A DNA stretch of 64,000 nucleotides, from contig NC_050725.1 of NCBI RefSeq assembly GCF_013402915.1, positions 682,001 to 746,000 on the forward strand, read 5' to 3'. The position numbers and the translations under genes are program-made. Shown piece after piece: positions 56,736 through 64,000 of this stretch. This DNA comes from Zygotorulaspora mrakii. Lineage: Eukaryota; Ascomycota; Saccharomycetes; Saccharomycetales; Saccharomycetaceae. Position 1 is the first letter of the stretch. Every line of letters starts with the position of its first letter. A model generated the notes under the pieces. It was not told the DNA's origin. It ran no database searches and worked only from the letters and a program-made list of their open reading frames with translations.

Positions 56736-58430
56736 CTAAGAGGGAGGCTTTCCTGAAGACATGGATGAAACACTATTTGAATTTTTGGCAGAGGCAGCTT
56801 TTTCCGAATTAATTGTCTGAAGCTTTTGGTTGTAACTCTGCAATGGATTCCACTTTCTTGTAGTTCTAATCTCATCACCTGAATATCCGGGTATACGTAT
56901 ATTCCAGTTTCTTTCAAGATGTAATTGAATATCCCTTGTTTCCAGATTATCGGATTTTCTATGCTTGGCTAGTCTGCAGGCGAATCCCGTTACGTTGGTG
57001 ACAAAATCATCTGCTAAGTCCAATAGAAGCTCTTCTACATCACCATCAATCACCGTTTCACCATCTCCTTCGTCAATTCCTACACTTTTCACCAATTCTC
57101 TCAATTTTCTTTTTGACATAACTCTTTCGGTATCTACCTCATATGGTGGTAGTTTTGTCATTGCGGGAGTATTCAGAGCTGCAGCATTCATCGCTGTACC
57201 ACCCGTTAAACTTGGTCTATTGGTTTTGTACGTAACAGGTGCAGGTGTTCTCGACGTAACTGTTTCCGATATTGGTACTACAGGATCGGATTGCTTGAAT
57301 ATAGTGGGTTTAATGGACCCATTATTAGCAGCCATTGATGCAGCAGCGTTGACGCTAGTCACTTGGGATTGAGACTTTGAGACTGGATTTCCTGATGTTG
57401 ATTGTGTGCGATTCTGTTGAGGAAGTTTTTGCATCGTTACATTCCTAGGGGTCTCCTGTTGTGTTTTTGGCACTGCTGGAGAGTTGGCTACTTTTGGTGT
57501 AGATACCAACCCTTTTTCACTATTGAGATTAGAGGTAGTATTGACGGCTGAAACTTGTGGTTGCTGTACTTGCGGCTGCTGTACTTGCGGCTGCTGTACT
57601 TGTGGTTGCTGTACTTGCGGTTGCTGTACTTGTGGCTGTTGTAGCTGCTGCTGTGTTTGTGGTTGCATTGGTGCTTGTTTTTGTGCTTGTGCTTGTGCTT
57701 GTTGCTGCTGTTGAGCAAGTCGCTGCTGCTGTGTAGTTCTCTGCAGAAGTTGATGTAGATCCGGATTGTTTCTCGCACACTCAACGTAGAACCTCTTCTT
57801 ACGGTTCTGAAATTCTGCATGCTGAACAGTATACTCCATGCGTAACATCTTCAAACTGTTTGTTAACTCGGCTTTCTTTTCCTCTAGCTGTTCCCTCGCT
57901 GACACATCTGTTTGTTTATTGATCTCTTGCGATAATCTTTCAATGTGCTGCTGCAAATAAGCCGCTTTATCTCTTATGTTTTTAAATTTTGTTTGAAAAC
58001 TTTGTGATAATGCATCATGTTGCTGATTCTGCTCTGGTGTCAATACTTGCCTTATGAAGTTCGCCAGTTGGCTACCACTTGTTCTACTCTGCTGGCTACC
58101 CGTGCTGCCAGCACTATTTGGATTCACTGCTGCAGGTTTTGATATCGTGCTACTATTTCCTACGCCAGCGTTACTTCGATTTTGATTGTAAGCCTGACCC
58201 GCCTGTTGCAATTGTCTACTATAATTCTCACAGTAGGTCCTCAATTTTGTAGCATTCATCAAAAGCTCCCTCCCCTTGGGTGTACTTTCTCCAACATTCT
58301 TAGCCTCCCTTAGTAAAGCCATATACTGTTCCGTCATCTCCGTGAGTTTTCGGTTTTGTTGATTACCTACTGACTGCGAAACATTTGCTTGTCTGCTACT
58401 TGTGTCATTTGCGTTGTTTTGAAAAGACAT
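56736..58430 (-). CDS. TAF12: Taf12, TFIID and SAGA subunit
   Basis: 564 residues (S. cerevisiae 539). A histone-fold protein that pairs with Taf4 in TFIID and Ada1 in SAGA. The histone fold and flanking region lie in the last third (about 425-535: MSKRKLRELVKSVGI, VEELLLDLADDFVTNVTGFACRLAKHR, IQLHLERNWNIRIPGYSGDEI). The N-terminal part is Q/N/S-rich with predicted coiled coils, including a run of six QPQVQ units (about 267-297). The neighbours DIP2 and DCN1 are on YLR while TAF12 is YDR145W, another case of pre-duplication interleaving. Confidence 0.96.
   Translation of the reverse strand: MSFQNNANDTSSRQANVSQSVGNQQNRKLTEMTEQYMALLREAKNVGESTPKGRELLMNATKLRTYCENYSRQLQQAGQAYNQNRSNAGVGNSSTISKPAAVNPNSAGSTGSQQSRTSGSQLANFIRQVLTPEQNQQHDALSQSFQTKFKNIRDKAAYLQQHIERLSQEINKQTDVSAREQLEEKKAELTNSLKMLRMEYTVQHAEFQNRKKRFYVECARNNPDLHQLLQRTTQQQRLAQQQQQAQAQAQKQAPMQPQTQQQLQQPQVQQPQVQQPQVQQPQVQQPQVQQPQVSAVNTTSNLNSEKGLVSTPKVANSPAVPKTQQETPRNVTMQKLPQQNRTQSTSGNPVSKSQSQVTSVNAAASMAANNGSIKPTIFKQSDPVVPISETVTSRTPAPVTYKTNRPSLTGGTAMNAAALNTPAMTKLPPYEVDTERVMSKRKLRELVKSVGIDEGDGETVIDGDVEELLLDLADDFVTNVTGFACRLAKHRKSDNLETRDIQLHLERNWNIRIPGYSGDEIRTTRKWNPLQSYNQKLQTINSEKAASAKNSNSVSSMSSGKPPS
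57552..57644 (-). repeat. 15-bp coding minisatellite in TAF12 (QPQVQ)
   Basis: On the plus strand units of the type TGCGGCTGCTGTACT repeat about six times with third-base changes; they encode QPQVQ. Confidence 0.8.
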
Positions 58431-58622
58431 GGTCGACAGGCCTGAGTACCACCTCTTCGAGTCCTATTTGCACTGTATAGCCTTCACGCAGCACTGTGGA
58501 AGTGTCTTTTATTCTCCTATGATGAGTATCACTTTGGGCAACTTTTACTTGTAAGAACACGCCTTTCGAATAACGGAAAGTCCGGGTGACCATCTGGCGA
58601 GATATGTATCATATATATGTGA

Positions 58623-59504
58623 TTATAAAGCATTATTATCTAACAAGTATTCATAAAATTCATCAATTATGTAGGGCCAGGCATCTGCTTCGTTATAGGT
58701 ACTTTTGATTGCGTCTATTGTGGGAAATTTTTTGAAAAAGACTATTACCATTTGCCAACTGTCCTTCGAAATGACAGACTTATTCTCATCTTTTAAAAAC
58801 TTTACCCACAGCTCCAGTAGCCGTTTTTCAATGTGCAATGGGTATTTTGGCTGACAAAATATATTCCAATACTCGACAGCTGTATCGAGGTCTAAGTGAC
58901 GTTTATCTGGATCGACTACTAAATCAAAGGTGTATCTGTATATTTCAGTGAAATAGTCAATGTTAGTTTCCAACTTAGTGTCAAGATCTTCCAAAGTATG
59001 TCGAATTTGCTCTAATGTGGAGCACCCATGGTTGTAAAATCCCAACAGAAAACTCTCTTTCGAAATGCCATCGGCCAGATTCTTGCAATTCAACAGCTTG
59101 GCTAAGCAAAGTGTAACTAAATCGTCCAATGAATACTGTAGATCCTCTATAAGTCTTACGAGCCCCTCACTATCAATAATTCCGCCATCTTGAGCTGCGT
59201 AGTTTTCATAAAGCTTGCATAACTCTTCAGGATAGTCTATGGGATCACGGACGTTTAACGGGCCGCCAACGTAACTGCCGATCACTGTATCGTAATAGTC
59301 ATTCAATGCATAATTCATGCTCCAACGGTTTCTTCTTAGGTATTTTTCAGCTGTTCTCTTATCGCATTGAGCAAGAGACATAAAGGAACTGATTTCACCA
59401 TCATTTGTAGGCTATATAAATCAATTGAATAGAGTTCGTTAGTGTCGAGCTAGTATGATAAAAAGGATAGTAAAAAGTGAGTTAACATGTCACATACATA
59501 CCAT
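58623..59504 (-). CDS. DCN1: Dcn1, Nedd8 (Rub1) E3 ligase for cullins; one intron
   Basis: The gene is split: exon 1 is only the ATG (59504-59502), the intron is 59501-59412 (90 nt), and exon 2 is 59411-58623. The intron has GTATGT at the 5' end, CACTAAC as branch site (59444-59438) and TATATAG at the 3' end. The joined protein is 263 residues, starting M-PTNDGEISSFMSLAQCDKRTAEKYL, which restores the UBA-like N-terminus (S. cerevisiae 269, also spliced). The rest is the PONY/DCUN1 domain (about 70-255), with the WPYIIDEFYEYL cullin-binding groove. Dcn1 promotes neddylation of Cdc53. An unspliced ATG at 59381 would lose part of the UBA helix. Confidence 0.92.
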
Positions 59505-59691
59505 TCTCAGTCTCTGAGGCTCTTCCAGATACTCGAATGTAGGCAGCGCCTTTCTGTATACAAGCTATTATTGATATTTTTTGTTTTAAGGTACGCCGCG
59601 ATCTATATGGCTTTTTTTGTACTCTTTTAGGTTGAGATGTGTTCATTCAGAAAGAAAAAGTCATGGAAATAGAAATAACACTTCTTTCAAT

Positions 59692-62139
59692 ATGTCTCAG
59701 CATTATCCTGAAGACTTGAAGTTGCTGGTGGCAGATATATGTGCTATCGGATCGCAATTGCATCCCGGGACTGAGGACGATTTGGAGTCGTTACTTACTT
59801 GGCTGAATCCAAACGAAACTAACAGCAATCATCAATTGCGGCCGCCTGCTCTACGATTGAAAAACACCATTAAAGTATTTGCCAATCAACCTTTCAATAG
59901 CAGTTTTAGCAACGACGGTAATTTTGAAGGGATTAATGGACTAGAGAAGGAATTGCTTATCCTGCTGCGACAGTACTACATCTTCCAAGTCAGACTCAAT
60001 TTTTTCTTTAGATTTGATAATATAACGACTTTTAAGGACATCCAGAGGCTTGAAACATATTACGAATTCCCTCTGAAACATGTTTTTCTGTTCCAGCGTA
60101 ATGCTGAGGAATGGATTGTGGAGCGGAATGATCTAAGACACTACCTATTGAATAAAAATAACAAGTTCAAAGTACAGTTGAGGCAAAGACTGCGAACCCT
60201 AATTATGGACGACGATTTTGATCTAGCATGCGATGTTATACTTTTCTTAAACGAAGCGCAAGGTGCCCTATACTCCAGAGATATATTGCTCGATTTAATG
60301 TTAATCAAGATATCCCATTTTTGCGAGAAACATATGGAAAACATCTATGGGCACCATTTTTTAGTCATGGAAACATTTAATAGCTTTATCCTAAAGTACT
60401 GGAGTTATTTCGCGAGATTGTTGGGATGTCCAGAGGACGATCATGGATTGACTACCATAATTTATAATTGTTTTGAAAAACAGTTCATAAAGATAAGAAT
60501 AAAAGAAGTGTTTGATGTGTTTATCAATGAATACCCTGAATCGAAACCGACCATTTTAGAAATGAAAAAAGTGCTACACCATACTGATGATTTCAAGCAG
60601 CTTGTTATGCAGTTTCTGTCAGCGTTTGAAGCAAAAATATTAAATCCTAGTGTTACCACGGTTGATGCTTTACTTGCGTATGTAAAATCGATCAAATCGT
60701 TTTTGCTTCTAGATCCCACAGGCAAATATTTGAATTCTGTGGTGTTATTTGTAAAGGCATACTTTCAGGAAAGGCATGAACTAGTGGTTATACTACTATA
60801 TGCCATTTTAGATTTGCAATCAGAAGAGATATTTCAGCATATAAATCTGCCAATAGATATGAAACGCTTGAAAATTCTGGCAGAAGAGCTAAGAGACCCT
60901 GATTTTAACATTGAATCTAAACACCGTGCAGGGGGGCATTTTGAGAAAGGGACTGAAAGTTTTTTCAATGAAAGTTCAAGTGGCAAGGCAGGTAGTGATA
61001 CTCAATTGTTATATCAAGGCGTTTTAGAAAAGTTTCTAACATGGACCCCGGAGCCAACAGACTCAATACCGAGACCTTTCAATCAAAGTCATAGAAATCT
61101 CTTGGATGTATTAACGAATATGTTCGAATCTAAAGAGTTTTTCGTCTCCGAATTTTTGAAACTTTTGAGAAAGAAATTGTTGACACTAAAGTACTACAAA
61201 CTGAATCGTAACTGGTCAAAATGTTTGAAATTAATGAAAGAAAAACTCAAAAATGAGGGCAGTCGGATGCCCAATCATGAGTCAAATGCGAATGAAGAGT
61301 CAGCTAATAGTAATAATATGGCAGTTATGTTGAGGGATACAAAGAACAGCGAGGACCTTTGTAAGAGAATGCATCAAATTACTGATTTAGACCCCAGGAT
61401 TTTTCCAAAGTTCATATCCTTTTTATACTGGGACCGAAAACTTGACTATAAAAATGATACAACAATTGATTTCAAGCTGACAGAAGTTTTATCGCATGAA
61501 TTAGAGAAGTATCGTAACGTCTACAAAGAATTGCAGCCTGGACGTACTTTGCAGCTTTGTAAAGATCAAGGCGTAGTTGAACTAGAGTTATCTACCAGAG
61601 ACGGTTACACTCAAAAATATGATGTGACACTAGAACAAGCCACAGCCATTCAACTTTTTGATGGTGGTGAAAGTAATGAACGCATATTTCTATCTCTAGG
61701 CGAAGTAAGTATCCAGATGGAAATAGGTGAAGAAAGAGCACAAAGAGTTCTGCAGTTCTGGATTGGCAAGAGTGTGCTGTACAAAAATCATCAAGATTTG
61801 TATGGCTCCTGCGAAGGTCGGGAACAGGAAGTACGTGCACAGCATCAGAGCCCGCATAAGACCTCAAGTTATAGTCAAGACAGTCTTTTGTCACATGAAC
61901 AAGATGAACAAGACACGAAAGAATTTTCCAATAAAATATGGCCTTTCATAGAAGGTATGCTGAGAAATTTGGGCAGTTTGAAAGTTGAAAAAATACATGC
62001 GCTTCTGAAAGTAACTTTACCGAAGGACCTTGGCTACGACATGATTACTCATAATGATCTGGAGTCATATCTATCAATGTTCGTTGATGATGAGAAATTG
62101 GCTGTTCTTTCAAATAAATCCTATAAATTGATCAACTAG
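59692..62139 (+). CDS. APC2: Apc2, cullin subunit of the anaphase-promoting complex
   Basis: 815 residues from the ATG at 59692 (MSQHYPEDLKLLVADI); the longer frame opens with TTG. S. cerevisiae Apc2 has 853. With Apc11 it forms the catalytic core of the APC/C ubiquitin ligase for securin and cyclins. The N-terminal part is helical cullin repeats. The cullin homology region covers about 530-720 (LTEVLSHELEKYRNVYKELQPGRTLQL, VELELSTRDGYTQKYDVTLEQATAIQLF). The C-terminal winged helix (about 750-815) contains WPFIEGMLRNLGSLKVEKIHALLK. Position next to the YLR126C ortholog matches YLR127C. Confidence 0.95.
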   Translation: MSQHYPEDLKLLVADICAIGSQLHPGTEDDLESLLTWLNPNETNSNHQLRPPALRLKNTIKVFANQPFNSSFSNDGNFEGINGLEKELLILLRQYYIFQVRLNFFFRFDNITTFKDIQRLETYYEFPLKHVFLFQRNAEEWIVERNDLRHYLLNKNNKFKVQLRQRLRTLIMDDDFDLACDVILFLNEAQGALYSRDILLDLMLIKISHFCEKHMENIYGHHFLVMETFNSFILKYWSYFARLLGCPEDDHGLTTIIYNCFEKQFIKIRIKEVFDVFINEYPESKPTILEMKKVLHHTDDFKQLVMQFLSAFEAKILNPSVTTVDALLAYVKSIKSFLLLDPTGKYLNSVVLFVKAYFQERHELVVILLYAILDLQSEEIFQHINLPIDMKRLKILAEELRDPDFNIESKHRAGGHFEKGTESFFNESSSGKAGSDTQLLYQGVLEKFLTWTPEPTDSIPRPFNQSHRNLLDVLTNMFESKEFFVSEFLKLLRKKLLTLKYYKLNRNWSKCLKLMKEKLKNEGSRMPNHESNANEESANSNNMAVMLRDTKNSEDLCKRMHQITDLDPRIFPKFISFLYWDRKLDYKNDTTIDFKLTEVLSHELEKYRNVYKELQPGRTLQLCKDQGVVELELSTRDGYTQKYDVTLEQATAIQLFDGGESNERIFLSLGEVSIQMEIGEERAQRVLQFWIGKSVLYKNHQDLYGSCEGREQEVRAQHQSPHKTSSYSQDSLLSHEQDEQDTKEFSNKIWPFIEGMLRNLGSLKVEKIHALLKVTLPKDLGYDMITHNDLESYLSMFVDDEKLAVLSNKSYKLIN

Positions 62140-62241
62140 TTTTCTCTTATCAGCCTCTGATAGCACATCGCTACGAATGTTTATTTAGTCGATTAAAATG
62201 TAAACCCGCACATTCATTCGAATCAATCTTAATCAATTTGA

Positions 62242-63033
62242 ATGGTAGAGCAACACGGAGTAATGTCCAAGATTGCAATCTTATACACGGACCATCAAAA
62301 TGATTGGGTAAAGCCGTGGAAGGATTTTGCCGAGATGGGCATGAAGATTATCGAGCAGGGCAGAGAATTGGAAAACGATACTAGCGTTGAAGTAGAGTAT
62401 ACAGTTTTTGACATTTACCACAGTCAGTTTCCCCCAATAGAAGAACTGAAAACTGCAAACGGCTACCGCGGTATCTACATAACCGGGTCTCGCTATGATG
62501 CGCACGATACCGCAACCACCTGGGTCAACGAGCTGCGGATTTTTCTCAGAATGTTGCTTACCGAGGACGGCTATCCTCCTGTCGCAGGCATATGTTTTGG
62601 CCACCAGATCATAGCATCGGCTCTCAACGCCAAAGTGTGTAGAAACCCCTTGGGCTTGGAGATTGGTGTTACACCTATCACATTGAATAAAGTAGGACTC
62701 GCACTCTTCAGCGACGTTGCTGGCGCAACAATAAATATTTCAGAGCTGCATCAGGACGTTGTCGAGGAAACGCCGGAAGGGTACTCTAATTGGGGATCTA
62801 CCTCAGTATGTGAGCGCCAGGGTTTTTACAGACCCCAAAAAGCCATTTCTTTCCAAGGGCACCCCGAATTTCATACCGAGGCTTCGCAAAGAGCTCTAGA
62901 TGCTAAGCTGTCGAGCATCCCAAAGTCAGGCTTAAACAGCTACGACTCGGTGAAGACCCGAAATGCCACACTGAAGAACGATGGACCCTATGTAGCTAGG
63001 TACATTTGGAAGTTGTTTAAACGGGAGATCTAG
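62242..63033 (+). CDS. Class I glutamine amidotransferase-like protein (YLR126C)
   Basis: 263 residues from ATG 62242; a second ATG at 62263 (MSKIAILYTDHQ) aligns better with the yeast protein (251 residues) and may be the true start. The GATase1 nucleophile elbow is present: PPVAGICFGHQIIASAL, with the cysteine. The catalytic His-x-Glu is in FQGHPEFHTEAS. The order of Cys and His-Glu and the absence of a synthase domain place it with the stand-alone amidotransferases similar to GMP synthase subunits and gamma-glutamyl peptidases. In yeast it is uncharacterised and has been linked to copper/iron conditions; the substrate is unknown. Confidence 0.92.
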   Translation: MVEQHGVMSKIAILYTDHQNDWVKPWKDFAEMGMKIIEQGRELENDTSVEVEYTVFDIYHSQFPPIEELKTANGYRGIYITGSRYDAHDTATTWVNELRIFLRMLLTEDGYPPVAGICFGHQIIASALNAKVCRNPLGLEIGVTPITLNKVGLALFSDVAGATINISELHQDVVEETPEGYSNWGSTSVCERQGFYRPQKAISFQGHPEFHTEASQRALDAKLSSIPKSGLNSYDSVKTRNATLKNDGPYVARYIWKLFKREI

Positions 63034-63403
63034 TGAGTTCAACTAGCCCCAGCCATATCATACACTTGATAAAGTTCAGGCTGTTAAGGCACACAATATT
63101 CGCAACATTACGTAATACTACCATGCATAGCCACACTTATTGGTAATTCAAAGCCTGCTGGACTGCGGTTTTTGGTTTCTATACCGGCATTTTTTCTTCA
63201 CTTTTAACGGTTCTTAAAAGCAGGGGCTTTTCAATATTTTGCCACGTTTGGAATTATTTTTACGCGTTAACGAGGCTTAGGCTAAAAGAAAGTTTCTTCG
63301 AAACTAAGATGTATATATAATTATAAAGTTATTTAATTTACTATAGTAGTTGCTGGCTGAGAGCTGGAGAAAGATCGTTGAAAAGTCTGTGAAAGTAACG
63401 ACA
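63034..63403. other. Intergenic, yapsin promoter
   Basis: About 370 bp, A/T-rich near the gene, with TATATA around 63311. No gene or clear regulatory motif recognised. Confidence 0.45.
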
Positions 63404-64000
63404 ATGAAGTTTGGTTCCAGTTCTTTGGCATGCGCGGCCATCCTAGCCGGTGCGCAAGCGGGTGTGATCACTAAAAGGGAAGATGATAATATCGATAGCA
63501 ATGTGGGATACTTGCAAATTGGATTCGAAAAATTCCATGGACACGAATTTGATACTGCGGTGAAGAATAAGAGATATAGTGATATAATTGCCAAGAGAGA
63601 TAATGGAGCTTATTCAGTGGATTTGCTGAACAGAAACACATACTATGCGGCAAACGTGGAAATTGGGTCATCGAGGCAAAGAGTTGTGGCACTGGTCGAC
63701 ACTGGTTCTTCAGACTTTTGGGTGATGGGCAGTTCACTTTGCTCGAGCGCAGGTCGTGATGATTCGAATATATTTAGGTCTAACTCAGCGGTAGGGACGG
63801 CTTCTCAAACGGCGTCGGGTGGCTCTGCGACAGCAACGGCGGACTGTAGGACATATGGTAGCTTTGATCCTTCGAACTCATCTACGTGGAGGGAAAACAG
63901 CACTAGCTTTTACGTGCATTATGCGGACACAAGTGCGGCATCGGGTCCGTGGGGTACAGATACCATTGATTTCGGCAGCTTTAGCCTGGAAAATGCTAGT
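63404..64000 (+). CDS. MKC7: Yapsin aspartyl protease, 5' part (cut by window end)
   Basis: The first 199 codons of a GPI-anchored aspartyl protease of the yapsin family, which cleaves at basic residues and supports cell-wall maintenance. Seen: a signal peptide (MKFGSSSLACAAILAGAQA), a propeptide with dibasic sites (TKRED, AKRDN) and the first catalytic aspartate in VALVDTGSSDFWVMGSSL (about residue 100). A Ser/Ala/Thr-rich insertion follows, typical of the yapsin loop that is processed to give two chains. Synteny (after YLR126C) points to MKC7 (YDR144C), which shares ancestry with YPS1. The second aspartate and GPI signal lie outside the window. Confidence 0.93.
   Translation, partial: MKFGSSSLACAAILAGAQAGVITKREDDNIDSNVGYLQIGFEKFHGHEFDTAVKNKRYSDIIAKRDNGAYSVDLLNRNTYYAANVEIGSSRQRVVALVDTGSSDFWVMGSSLCSSAGRDDSNIFRSNSAVGTASQTASGGSATATADCRTYGSFDPSNSSTWRENSTSFYVHYADTSAASGPWGTDTIDFGSFSLENAS

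Overview
The window is a gene-dense stretch of nuclear chromosome from a budding yeast of the Saccharomycetaceae. The genes are short, almost intronless and closely packed, and nearly all of the proteins are clear orthologs of Saccharomyces cerevisiae proteins. Gene order points to a lineage that did not undergo the whole-genome duplication. From about 11.8 kb on, genes that sit on two different S. cerevisiae chromosomes are interleaved here as one unduplicated track: YKL039-041 with YHL017-020, then YDR144-159 with YLR126-138. Genes kept as duplicate pairs in S. cerevisiae (PTM1/YHL017W, CTH1/CTH2, CKI1/EKI1, ACE2/SWI5) are single here. The species is not determined; a Torulaspora/Zygosaccharomyces, Lachancea or Kluyveromyces relative would fit.

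Layout. 0-10.2 kb: BUD22 (-), a box C/D snoRNA cluster (-), SEC59 (+) and CLU1 (-), the same block as YMR012-014. The roughly 3.2 kb between BUD22 and SEC59 is not empty. Six C/D snoRNAs (orthologs of snR73, 74, 75, 76, 77 and 78) can be read there from guide sequences that place the expected rRNA nucleotide exactly five positions from a D or D' box. 10.2-11.8 kb: a gene-poor junction where synteny changes. 11.8-20.7 kb: VPS24, OPI1, an unplaced mitochondrial-looking membrane protein gene, APM2, a pterin-carbinolamine dehydratase-like gene, NFU1 and PTM1. 21-31.9 kb: NHA1, SAC3, RKM5, HOM2 and RPA14, all on the minus strand. 31.9-33.2 kb: an unusually GC-rich intergenic island with a 13-bp repeat. 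33.2-45.3 kb: CPR1, ENT5, GIR2, a CTH1/CTH2-type zinc-finger gene, NUM1 and SLX4. 46-64 kb: KGD2, CKI1/EKI1, USB1, ACE2/SWI5, DIP2, TAF12, DCN1 (with an intron after the ATG), APC2, a YLR126C-like glutamine amidotransferase gene, and the 5' part of a yapsin gene cut by the window end.

Functional threads. Ribosome production is represented by BUD22, DIP2, RPA14 and the snoRNA cluster; BUD22, DIP2 and RPA14 carry PAC-type promoter motifs, and the cluster has a Tbf1-type site upstream. Phospholipid and inositol control is represented by OPI1 and by CKI1, which has a UASINO-like element. Iron control is suggested by two Aft1-type sites before the tandem zinc-finger gene. HOM2 has a Gcn4 site and KGD2 a CCAAT box. 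Several listed starts are downstream of the longest open frame because the longer frames begin with TTG or GTG, which yeast nuclear genes rarely use.

No clearly new multi-gene system was found. The least explained items are the 464-residue protein at 14.1 kb, a small ORF at 18.8 kb, the GC-rich island at 32 kb, a palindromic pair of TFIIIC B-box-like sequences at 36.4 kb, and the long gene-free stretches at 3.1-4.6 and 10.2-11.8 kb.
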